Below, in pieces: positions 31,286 through 42,500 of a stretch of DNA of 44,901 nucleotides. The stretch is from positions 1-44,901 of IMG/VR virus record IMGVR_UViG_3300027759_000148; one strand, written 5' to 3'. The notes under the pieces were generated by a model. It did not search any database. It was not told the DNA's origin and worked only from the letters and a program-made list of their open reading frames with translations. The translations under genes were made by a program, and so were the position numbers. Each line of letters begins with the position of its first letter. The stretch's first letter is position 1. The stretch comes from a virus.

Positions 31286-34200
31286 ATGTCGGATAGTACA
31301 TTATCGTTTGCATCTTCGTCAAATTTCAGGGATATATTATTAGCCCGTAATTTACAACCGTATTCGGTACCAGGATCTTATTCACCTAGTAGTAATAGTG
31401 TTAATTACGAAACTAATTTATCTGTTACAAATGTAATTGACTCACCAAACGCTTTAATTTCCACAAATCAACTTGCCGATAGTATGTATTCACTTAATGA
31501 ATACGGACCTGAAGGTGGTTACGATGGGAAATATTCTGTGCCGGGAGCACCACTACCTGTGGACTCAAACTCAGGACCATACGCACCTACCGATACGGTA
31601 TTAGATTTAGTTAATGAGTTTTATATTGATGCAGCATACGTACAAAACATTTACGGACCTGAAGGTGGTTACAAAGATTTAGTTATTATAACCGATGTGG
31701 TTGGTAATCCTAAAATGTACACACCATATTGGGATCCCTCAACGTTTGTAACATCATCCTATTCACCATACGAGATAATTTTCAGTAATAACCCAACTGG
31801 AACTAACGGTCCATTATCTCAAGATACATATTTAGCAAAGATTGGTGCGGCACAACTTAAAAGTTTATTTGAGGAGAGAATTGCAAGTGAATTATTACAA
31901 GCGAGTGTTGGAAGTGTTAATTTAGATTCACTACAAGATCCGTTTAGTGCAAGTATGGTTGCGACAGGTAAACAACCATTCTTCACAAAAAATTGGAGAA
32001 TTACAGTACCTGAAAATCCAATTAAAGCGTCAGTAACTTTGGCAAATAGATTATCGGGAACATATTTTCCTGTATCATTTATTCCTGGCGACTATTTTGA
32101 TGAATCGTTTATTGATAACCCACAAACTGAGGCGGCGTTAAATGTTGTAAATAATTTAACAGGTGGATTCTTGGGACCAATCTTAAATAAATTTAAAAAC
32201 CCATCTGAAATATTTGTTGCAAACACAGGGTTTGGACAAAGATCTATATTATTCTCAAGTTTAGATTATAACAAATATAGACCGGCATATAATAGAGGGG
32301 TAATTCAAGGGGCAACAAGTGCAATTGATAGGTTATTCGATCAAGATAAAGCACAAAGTGGAGGATACTACGTGGGTAGTCCAAATTCTGAACCTTCTCA
32401 GATTGATTCACCCGCAAATCAAATTCCAATTGGTAAAAATGGTAGACAAGTACAAACTATTGTTTATGGTCCACAAGAACTTGGTATTCTATATGAAGGT
32501 AATGAGGCTCAATTACAATTTGGTTTAAAAGGAAAATCATACACCGATGGTGGTGGTATTGATGGACAATTTATTTGGACATCACCAAAATATAAAGACA
32601 ATGCAGGATTTAAAGTCGGTCCTGGTGGGGTTGTCACAAAATTAGATAACGAATTTGAAACAATAAAAAGTGATTATGGAAGATACCAATCAACTGATAT
32701 TAAATTCAAAGGGGATTCAATTTTAGATAAAACACAAAGACTTATTGAATCTGCGGATCAAGTACAAGGGCAAGCAAGATTAAAACACGTAGGTAATGCG
32801 ATTAACCAAGTGTCTAAGGTATTCAACGATGGATACAAAGAGATGACAAAGGGTTCTATGGTATTATCTTATACAGATCAAGCCGATGGGTCTCAAGCGG
32901 GTATTGAGTACTGTAGAGTTTTTCAAAAGGACACACCTTACTTTACATATGCTGATTTACAAAAAAGTGATGGTATTACAACGGAAGGTAGAAAATTTTC
33001 ATATTCTGTATTGGATAATACATATAATCTTAACATTGCCCCAATTAAGAATCCGGGATCAACAAATATTGTAGATAACAAAGTTAAAAAATATATGTTC
33101 TCTATTGAGAACTTAGCGTGGAGGACTTCAGATAGGCCTGGATTTACTTACGACGATTTACCTGTTTGCGAAAAAGGACCAAACGGTGGTAGAGTCATGT
33201 GGTTCCCACCTTATGACATTTCATTTAGTGATGATAGTACTCCTGAGTTCTCGTCAACTAATTTCTTGGGAAGACCCGAACCAATTTACACATATAAAAA
33301 TACTTCAAGAAAGGGTAGTATAAGTTGGAAGATCGTTGTCGATCACCCCGCAATTATGAATACCATTATTCAGAAACAATTGGCGGGAGTTGCAAAAGAA
33401 AGAGTGGATTCAATCGTTAATTCATTCTTTGCTGGATGTGTTAAATATGATATGTATGAATTAGGAATTAAATTTAATACGATACCAACAAGAGATTTAT
33501 TTACATACCAACAGATATTAAATAACCCAAGATTAACAAATGAAGAGTTGGGTCAAGTTGCATTTGAGATGCCTGTTGACCAAGCGGCAAATGCATCTAT
33601 TGTTGAAACGACTGCCCCGGTCATACAATCAAATACCATAACTAACTCAACATCTTTAGTTGATGGTAGTGATGAATTAAAAGAATTTATAAATAAGGCA
33701 TTTTATTTTGAAAATGATTGTCCTGAATGTTATGGCTCATATGCAACAACCTCATCAAAACCATTTGATAGTTGGTATGATTCATATATTCCTAAACAAA
33801 GTACAACATATGTAACAAAAGCTCCGGCAACAGTTTATGTTGGATCAGAACCGTATGCCAAAGAAGGTGTGCAGACATTTTTTAATGATGTTATTAAAGA
33901 AAATTTTAATAAGTTAAAAGGTGAATTTTTAACTAAATTAAAAGAAGTTATTATTGATAAAGGTGGTACAGTTGAATTAACTTTGGTAGGTTCAGCATCG
34001 GCACCTGCAACGGTAGGGTATAATAAAAAATTATCACAAAGAAGAGTAGATAGTGTACAAAAATGGTTTAAAAATCAAAAACTTGGGGATAAACTAATAA
34101 GTGAATTACCTGCAGGTAAATTTAACATTAAAATTGCAACATCGGGAGAAACTGAAGTTGTGACTGTTGGTGCAAGTGTGGGTGGTAATGGAAAACCAAT

Positions 34201-36262
34201 TAATTGTACGACTAACATAACTTTAACTCCATCTGCAAACCCAAATGGTGGTGATATTCCGGGAGTTCCTTCTAATAGTGCAGCACAATGGTGGTCAGTA
34301 CCGGCAATGGCTTGTAGACGAGTTGCTTTATCGGATATTAAAGTTATGGTTCCACCTGAAACAAAACCTGTGGTAACGACAAATGAGATAACAACAGATC
34401 CGGATAAAGCAAAAGTTCCTGGTGATCCATCTAACACAATTAAACCAAGTCCTAATTTAACAATTGAACAAAAAATTAAAGATGGAATCTCTAAAAAAAT
34501 ATTAAGATTTTTATTCTCAGAATGTGATTACTTTGAGGTTATTAAAAAAACTGATCCTATGGTGTATGATAGTATCAAACAAAAAATTAAGTACTTTAAT
34601 CCTGCATTCCATTCAACAACACCTGAGGGATTAAATGCAAGATTGACATTCTTAAATCAATGTATGAGACCTGGTCAAACAATTCCTGTGATTGGACCTG
34701 ATGGCAGACCAAAATACAATGATGCGTTAAACACATCATTTGGGGCACCTCCGATCTTAATTTTAAGAATGGGTGACTTTTATAATAGTAAGATTGTTCC
34801 AACATCATTGTCTATTGCTTATGACCCAATAACATTTGATTTAAATCCTGAAGGTATTGGTGTACAACCAATGATTGCTAAAGTAACATTATCGTTTAAC
34901 TTTATTGGTGGTCATGGACTTAAAGAACCTGTTGAAGAATTACAAAACGCATTATCGTTTAACTATTATGCAAATACAGAAATTTACGACGAAAGAGCGA
35001 CGGCAACCGAAAGTACTGAGGCAAGGGACAAATACATGGTTGAGAAGATATTGGTTAACCAACCAAAGGTAACAACCTCTGATGTTGTAAATCAACAACC
35101 AAAAAGAGGTGGAGAATCAATTGGAACAATATCAGGTGAAGAAGATATTGATTACACTAAATTTGTCAAAGACTATTGGAATAGTACTAAAGAATATTTT
35201 GAAACATATGTTAATATTAATGCAACAATTGGTAAAAACTATAACATAGGTATTTTAGATTTATTATATGCCGATAGAGATTATTCTAAAGGTACTGCGG
35301 AGTTTACTCCTGAAATAGAAGTCCCAATTTATGGTAAACCAAGTAATGTTGAAGACAAATTGGATAAATTATTTGATAAAGTTAATGGGGATATTTCAAA
35401 TAGAACTGATCCTTTTATGCAAATAGTTGTTAACAATGATCAATCTATAACTAATAGTGACAAGAGAGAAATTGAAAATAAATTAAAAGAATATGTGACA
35501 GGAATTAAACCTGATTTTATCACAAATGTTAGTAACAGTGTAAACGATTTAGTTTTATTACAACAGGACTATATTCAATATATAAGAAAGGCAAATTTGG
35601 TACTATCAAAAACTGACGGAATAATGAATTCAAATAATGAACCTGATGTATATGATATTTCAGGGGTTACGGATTCATTTACTCAGTTACAAACTTATTT
35701 GAAAAAAATAACAGATAAACATATTGAATTTTACGGACCTGAAAACGTTGTGGAAAAAGACGATTTATTATATTTAATTGAAGATCATTATAAAAAAACA
35801 TCGTGTACATTTGATGATGCAAGTGCAAGTTTAGGTGGTACCGATGTGGCAAATAGAAGAGATATTATCGTAAATAGCGATGAAAAAAATAGATTTTATC
35901 AAGTTATGGCCAATATATTTAATGATGAAAATAGTAGAAATGAATTAAAAACTTTTATACTTAATGGTCAATATGGTAATATACAAGAAGTTACTAAAGT
36001 TGTTGACCTTGCGGTTAGTCAATGTGCAACTCTTTTTAACCTTTATACTGATTTTAATAAAACCAAATATGATGGTATTAAAAATAATCCATTGTATAAA
36101 ACATTAATGATTCCACCAATAGAAGATACTGTTAAATTTGGATTAACGTATAAAAAAGTTAGTGGTACATCACAACAAAAAAAGAATATAAAAGAATTAT
36201 ATTCAAATGTGAATGTGGACAATAAAGAAAAAACCTTTGATGGTAAAATTAAATTTAATTAA
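31286..36262 (+). CDS. Giant baseplate protein with embedded OmpA-like domain
   Basis: A 1658-aa protein. Its N-terminal part has two YGPEGGY motifs (about residues 72 and 122) and a FFTKNWRITVPENPIKASVT segment near 230. Residues about 852-985 read like an OmpA C-terminal (peptidoglycan-binding) domain: VELTLVGSASAPATVGYNKK then LSQRRVDSVQKWF, matching the G-x-(T/S)-x-x-x-G-x-N-x-x-LS-x-R-A/V-x-x-V pattern. Residues about 1150-1240 (ILRMGDFYNSKIVPTSLSIA, then IAKVTLSFNFIGGHGL) form a baseplate-like beta-domain. The C-terminal 400 residues are charged and helical. It sits between the tape measure and the gp53-like wedge gene with only 2 nt to the latter. I cannot equate it with one T4 protein. 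Confidence 0.65.
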   Translation: MSDSTLSFASSSNFRDILLARNLQPYSVPGSYSPSSNSVNYETNLSVTNVIDSPNALISTNQLADSMYSLNEYGPEGGYDGKYSVPGAPLPVDSNSGPYAPTDTVLDLVNEFYIDAAYVQNIYGPEGGYKDLVIITDVVGNPKMYTPYWDPSTFVTSSYSPYEIIFSNNPTGTNGPLSQDTYLAKIGAAQLKSLFEERIASELLQASVGSVNLDSLQDPFSASMVATGKQPFFTKNWRITVPENPIKASVTLANRLSGTYFPVSFIPGDYFDESFIDNPQTEAALNVVNNLTGGFLGPILNKFKNPSEIFVANTGFGQRSILFSSLDYNKYRPAYNRGVIQGATSAIDRLFDQDKAQSGGYYVGSPNSEPSQIDSPANQIPIGKNGRQVQTIVYGPQELGILYEGNEAQLQFGLKGKSYTDGGGIDGQFIWTSPKYKDNAGFKVGPGGVVTKLDNEFETIKSDYGRYQSTDIKFKGDSILDKTQRLIESADQVQGQARLKHVGNAINQVSKVFNDGYKEMTKGSMVLSYTDQADGSQAGIEYCRVFQKDTPYFTYADLQKSDGITTEGRKFSYSVLDNTYNLNIAPIKNPGSTNIVDNKVKKYMFSIENLAWRTSDRPGFTYDDLPVCEKGPNGGRVMWFPPYDISFSDDSTPEFSSTNFLGRPEPIYTYKNTSRKGSISWKIVVDHPAIMNTIIQKQLAGVAKERVDSIVNSFFAGCVKYDMYELGIKFNTIPTRDLFTYQQILNNPRLTNEELGQVAFEMPVDQAANASIVETTAPVIQSNTITNSTSLVDGSDELKEFINKAFYFENDCPECYGSYATTSSKPFDSWYDSYIPKQSTTYVTKAPATVYVGSEPYAKEGVQTFFNDVIKENFNKLKGEFLTKLKEVIIDKGGTVELTLVGSASAPATVGYNKKLSQRRVDSVQKWFKNQKLGDKLISELPAGKFNIKIATSGETEVVTVGASVGGNGKPINCTTNITLTPSANPNGGDIPGVPSNSAAQWWSVPAMACRRVALSDIKVMVPPETKPVVTTNEITTDPDKAKVPGDPSNTIKPSPNLTIEQKIKDGISKKILRFLFSECDYFEVIKKTDPMVYDSIKQKIKYFNPAFHSTTPEGLNARLTFLNQCMRPGQTIPVIGPDGRPKYNDALNTSFGAPPILILRMGDFYNSKIVPTSLSIAYDPITFDLNPEGIGVQPMIAKVTLSFNFIGGHGLKEPVEELQNALSFNYYANTEIYDERATATESTEARDKYMVEKILVNQPKVTTSDVVNQQPKRGGESIGTISGEEDIDYTKFVKDYWNSTKEYFETYVNINATIGKNYNIGILDLLYADRDYSKGTAEFTPEIEVPIYGKPSNVEDKLDKLFDKVNGDISNRTDPFMQIVVNNDQSITNSDKREIENKLKEYVTGIKPDFITNVSNSVNDLVLLQQDYIQYIRKANLVLSKTDGIMNSNNEPDVYDISGVTDSFTQLQTYLKKITDKHIEFYGPENVVEKDDLLYLIEDHYKKTSCTFDDASASLGGTDVANRRDIIVNSDEKNRFYQVMANIFNDENSRNELKTFILNGQYGNIQEVTKVVDLAVSQCATLFNLYTDFNKTKYDGIKNNPLYKTLMIPPIEDTVKFGLTYKKVSGTSQQKKNIKELYSNVNVDNKEKTFDGKIKFN

Positions 36263-36264
36263 AA

Positions 36265-36588
36265 ATGAATTTACAATATTATAATAGATATAATGAGTTT
36301 TTAATAAATGGACAACAAACAGTTGTACCATATATAAATTTACCTGCAAAAACAACTGATAAAAATTTCATATACAAAGTCGGACAATCAAGGTTGGATA
36401 AGGTATCGTTTCAATTTTATAGTACACCTTATTTTGGGTGGTTAGTACAAATGGCAAATCCACAGTATAGTGGGTTAGAATCAAACATACCCGATGGGGC
36501 AATTTTAACAATACCATTCCCCCTTGTTAAATCATTACAGGATTATAAAAATGAATTAGATAATTATTTCTTCTATTATGGTAGATAA
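36265..36588 (+). CDS. Baseplate wedge protein, T4 gp53-like (LysM-like fold)
   Basis: A 107-aa protein. The pattern IYKVGQSRLDKVSFQFYSTPYFGWLVQMANPQ, with Y-x-V, R-x-D-x-x-S/A, Y/F-x-x-P-x-x-G/W-W-L-V and N, followed by SNIPDGAILTIPF, is that of gp53-type baseplate wedge subunits, which share the LysM-like architecture (Y-x-V-x-x-G-D-x-L-x-x-I then G-x-x-L-x-I-P). T4 gp53 helps join wedges to the hub. It begins 2 nt after the giant baseplate gene and its end overlaps the 2380-aa gene by 11 nt, so the three are one translational unit. Confidence 0.75.
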   Translation: MNLQYYNRYNEFLINGQQTVVPYINLPAKTTDKNFIYKVGQSRLDKVSFQFYSTPYFGWLVQMANPQYSGLESNIPDGAILTIPFPLVKSLQDYKNELDNYFFYYGR

Positions 36589-39500
36589 AGGTGAAAACAT
36601 ATTGGTGGAATTTGATTATGACAACATTACCTTAATAGACCCAAACAAAATTGTTGATAGCGAAGGTAAGGTTAGTGACAGATTAGTTAAACATGAGAAC
36701 CTTGTGTTCTATGCTAATCTTGAGTGTAGTGTATTACCAAGAACTAAATTAGCGTTAGGATCGGCATTAAATGATTCAGTTAGAACTGTTTCCGTAGGTA
36801 AGATTAATTTCTTAAATCCTGGAAACAAAACGTTTATGGATAACCGATATACCGATGAGATTACAGGTAAAGGATCTGTTCAGGGACAAGGCGTAAACCA
36901 ACCAAAATTAAATGCGGTTCAAAACCCAAACAAATCAGACGACTTCTATCTTACTCAGAGTATGTACTCAAATGGTACACCTGGAGCGGTGGATAATGGT
37001 TTATTAGGTATAACTGATATACAGGTTGCGATTGACACAAGTTTCTTACCTACCGTAACTGTTCAATTAACAGATATTAAAGGAAGAGCATTATTTGAAG
37101 GGGGGAACAATTCGCCTTATTCTGCGTTTTTCCAATTACCATACCCAATGTTTTATTTAACATTAAAAGGGTATTATGGTAAGGCAGTTAGATTACCATT
37201 AATGTTACAATCATTTACATCAACCTTTGATAATACATCAGGAAACTTTAAAATTACATTGAAATTTTTTGGTTATAAGTATACTGTGATGTCTTACGTG
37301 AATTGGGGAGCTATGATGGCAGTACCACATATGTACAATAATTTTGTTTCAACCACACAGGTAAGTACAAACACCACCACAGGGTCTAATCTTGATGCGG
37401 TATCACAAAAACCTGTTAGTAGAGGTTATCAAAAAATGAAAGAATTATACTCCGAGTATAAATCAAAAGGATTAATTGATGACGATTTTCCTGAGATAAC
37501 AGTAACGCAATTGAAGGCTCGTCTAGATAGATTTATTAAAAACATATTAGAAAAATTTACCAAAGAAAATTTGGGATCAATAACAGAATTAGATAATTTT
37601 CAAACTCAGTTAACTGAATTTCAGAAAAAAGTATTTTTTTATGGTGATTCATGGTTTGAAACATACATGGATAAAACAACTTCATATAGTTTAAAAGACA
37701 CTAAAGAAGTTGTTTATACATATAAAAAAGAATATTCAGATCTTAACAAACAAGCTGAGGCGGAAACTAAATTGGCGGGTATTTTTACTGAATACCAAAA
37801 ATTATTTGAAAGTAATAGTGTTGCAGGAAAAAATGGTAGTTATACCGCTGGAGGTAAAACCACAAAAAGTGAGGTACCTATTAATGCCACTGTTGAAAAA
37901 TGTTATGCAAAAATTAACCCACTTACGGATATTGATTTTGCAAAAACATATGAGGAAAGAACAGGCAAACCCGCAAAGACACAAACTGAATTAGATACGT
38001 TCATTACTGTTAACTCAATTGTACCAGGAACTAAGTTCTTTGTGTTTGAAGGTACGGATCACTTTATTGATATAACAGAAAAGGCGGCTAAAGAATCATC
38101 AACACTTAGACGACAAATTGAAGAAAAAATAACTGAAAATCTTAACGAACAATTAAGTAATAAAGACACTGGGGTAGGGTTTAAACCATCTATTAGAAAC
38201 GTATTGGCAGTTTTCTTTGCACAAGGTGAGGCATTTATTCGTTTAATGGATGATGTACATTCTAAGTCTTGGGATTTAAGAGAAAATAAATACAGACGAC
38301 AAGCAATCTTTGGAAGTAATAGTACCGCAATGAGTGTGGACGTTAAATCCTCAACTCAAAATAATGAACCAATATATCCTTGGCCTCAGGTTATAAAAGA
38401 AACTTTAGGTGACGATAAACAAGAGAAATTTGAAATTGTTTATCCTGGTGATAAATCTATTGCAACAATGACAAAGGCGTATATTCCTGAAATATGGCCT
38501 GAGGTTGAATTTGTTGAGGAATTTATTAAAGGTTATACTGATAGGGTACCTAAAAAACCTGATTATGGTGATGAAACTAATGTGGTTACAAGACCAAATA
38601 GATTAAGTTTAAATGCTCTTGATTTCCCAGTAACAAATGAAGTATTCCAAAACAAAGAAGAGATAAAATTCTTTTATGAAATTTATGAAAGAATTATGAT
38701 TAACACTTATTATTCTAAATTAAATAGACAATCGGGGTATGATGCAAGTATCTTTATGGTTGAGGCTGAAGATGAAAAAATTAACATATTAAAAAGTTTA
38801 GGTAATGATAATCCATTCTTAATTCAAAAGTTAAAACAATACTTAATTGATCAAAACAATTTCTTAACATTTTTAAGACACATTTCAAATCAAGGGGAGG
38901 GAGAAAGTTGGCAAAAATTTATAAGAGGAGAATTTACAATAAATTACCTTAAGAATAAAACAAATGTACCATTTGAATTATTTAACCAAGAAATATTAAC
39001 AAATGAAAGATCCCAGCCAAATGTATCATTAACAGATGAATCAAAAATAATTGATTACATTGGGAATCAAACATCGAATAATGAGTTTGATTTTTCTGAT
39101 ATGTACCCTATCACCAATCTAAATTGGTGTAATACTTATCTTGCGGATGGTAAATCAATTGAAAACGTTAATTTGGCGTATAATACTAAAGATGTATTAT
39201 CATATAATACTACACATAAAACAATTTGTAATTTTAATAACGACGACACTAACGAAAAGAAAAGACCTATAACAAACTTTAATTATAAATCGGATGTTTT
39301 TAGTCAAAATATTGATGATACCACCACTATTAATTTCAAAACATTCTATAATAATAGAAAAATTGAAGAACAGTTTACGACTGAAGGGAATTTAAATTAT
39401 TTTAATTATGACGGGTATTTAACCGAGACTCAGACAACTTCAATCTTGAATACACCTTATTTTATAAATGCAATTCAAAATGGGGTATACAATTTTAGGT

Positions 39501-42500
39501 ATAAACCAAATGATTTATCATCATACAAACAAGCGGCTTATCTATTCTTGAATAGTTTACCGTTAGCAAGTCTTAGAGAAAAATATAGATCGTATAATGA
39601 ACCTAATGATTTAAGTTACATCTTATCAACCATTAAAAAATTCGGAGCGGTACATAAATTACCATACGCTTGGGTCGTTAAATACGGATCAATTTGGCAT
39701 AGATATAAAACTTGGAATGATACGGGGGTTGATATGTTAGATGAGGTTTGGAAAGACTTTGATTATTTGAGTAATTATGATCCTGTAACATCGGCATCAA
39801 CAAAAGTTTATTCTTTAAATATTGAAGGATTCCAAAACAACATTGTTTTAGAAGATACGGTATCTGCAACACCAAGTTTAATTACATATAACTCAACAAC
39901 TATGAATACAGGGTTTTTCCCTAAGTTGTATGATGATATGAATGTATTCTTACAAGGGTTACAATTATTTTCGGAAGCAACACAATTGAACGGTACTTGT
40001 AGTATTGTTGGAACAACGTTAGATGTATATACCATAAATGATAACAACTTGGGCGCAGGTCAGGTAATTGCAGGACCTAATGTTGAAGTAAATACAACTA
40101 TTGTGTCTCAAATAAATGGTACAACGGGAGGTATTGGTAAATATGTTGTTGATATATCTCAAAATGTGTCAATATTAAACGGTACTTGTGATATTAATGG
40201 AACAACAATGGACGTTTTAACGTTTAGTGGTGGTACATTATCTATCGGTCAAATTATTTCAGGACCAACTCTTGCTCTTGGAACTAAAATTGTTAGTCAA
40301 GTAAGCGGTACTACGGGTGGCGTTGGTCAATATAATATTGACATATCCCAAACACTTACGGGTGAAAACTTTAGTGTGGTTACACCAAATAATTTTTATG
40401 TTACTAATTCGACAACAGGTGGTTATTCACAAACTGAAATACAATCATTAATTAATGATGGTAAAATGGTAATGACAACTAATCAAGACGGTAAGATTAT
40501 TGGAACAAGTGGTTTTGACCCTAGTGATAATAATAGATCATTAAAGGTTACTCCTTGGTCAACAATTGTTAAAACTACCGAAGGTGATAAGTATTTTGTA
40601 ATGCCGTCTTTTGGTTATACAAAAAATCAAACAAGTGATGAGTGTTTTAAAAATAACAAAATGAAAGTGGAGGTATCAAGTAATCCTGCGGTGTTTAATG
40701 GGTCCGTTAGATTATTTTGGGGATCACCAAACTATGGTTATTTTGATAATACAAAAATCTCAAAACCAAATCCTGATTCATATTTAAAGGAAATTCTTAA
40801 CGATAAAAAAACACAACAAAACTTCTCATTAAATGGGGATAACACAAAATACGATAAGATATCTGAAATGTTTACAACATTTGATACGGAAATATTAGAT
40901 TACTTTGAACAAGAATTTTTAAACTTTAGTAGATCAATTTATGATTATAAGACGTTAGTACCAAGTGATAAAGATGTTGAAACAGAGTCTGAAAGGTCAT
41001 ACAAAAACTTCCAACTATTAATGAGAGAGTTATTAGTTGTTGAGAAACCGTCAACTCTTAATTCTGAGGGGATGATTAAATCTGTTATTGAAAAACAAAA
41101 AACAACATTTCAGGGAATACTAACTAATTTCTTAGAGTATAATGTTGTATTAAAGATGGGTAACCCATCTATGTTTGACAGAAGAACATTCTTAACATTC
41201 TCTACTAAATTTTTAATTGATCCAGTGTCATATCAAGGATACAATCAAGGAACAACAGGTAGTTTACCATCAAATGGTGGGACTATTACATTGGCACAAT
41301 CTAAAACCGCAAACCCTGAAACATGGAAAACTTTAGAGAAGTATGTTGGATTTTCCGAAATACCTGAGTTAGTTTATTCCGATAATGGTTCATATATTAC
41401 GGATTTCTTTATTGACTTGAACGTACAATTTACCGAAAAAAACATTCAAGACTTTGCTCCGTTGATCATGTTATATGCAACGCAGAAACTTAATAATTTT
41501 GAAGTTCCAACAAATAATGTTGGAATACCAAATCCTGTACCTACACCTGTACCAAGTCCTCAAACACCTGGTGATTTATTGACTATTACAACACTTAAAG
41601 ACACTAAAACAATTTCTGTGTATAAATTTGGACCACAAAAATATGGTGTTTATAAAGACACTAATGGGACAATTTTATACACAGGACTACCTGTGAGTGC
41701 ATCATTGTACCCATTAAATACACCTATTATTAATGCGATTATTATAAGTCAATATACTGCAGGTTTATCATCAACCCCAACTGATCCTCAATACATTGTT
41801 AGTACCGTTAATATAACTTCTTCGCAAGTTACAACAACTACAACTACTCTTCCTATTGTACAAAATTTAGGTAATAATGTCGATGGTATTAAGTTTTATG
41901 GTCTTATGGACGAATACCTTGATAAATCTGAAACTTATCTTAAAAACGTCATTTCAAATCTAATGACAGGTGTAAGAGCAGGGTTACCAAACATTACTAT
42001 TGAAGGCGATAAAGGTAATAAGTCACAACTTGAGGGTGAACAAACAAGAGTTGAGATGTGGGAGACATTCAAAGCATTTAATGATACTTGGGTTGCCGGT
42101 GGTGACTTTAAAACAAAAACATTATTTGAAGATGTACTATTATTTGATAGAGCAAGTAGAGATGTTGGACAAAAAGTATATGTGGATATCTTTAAGATTA
42201 AGGATTTAATTGAGGGATCATTATATAAAAACAATATGTTAGACATTATCTCAACAATACTTACAGAAAATAATTTCACTTATTTCCCATTACCGGCTTA
42301 TGCTAATTTCTATAATGCACAAGATGCGGAAAAAAATCCTGTACCGAGAAGTGAAGGATCAACTGAGTTCGCCAATTCATTTTGGGGTACGTTCTTAAAT
42401 GTAGATTACAGAAACACATCACCTAAGTTCTTGTGTTACTACGCAAACAAACCTAGTCAATATGTGGACATGAAAGATAATGTTGACTATAGATTTAGAG

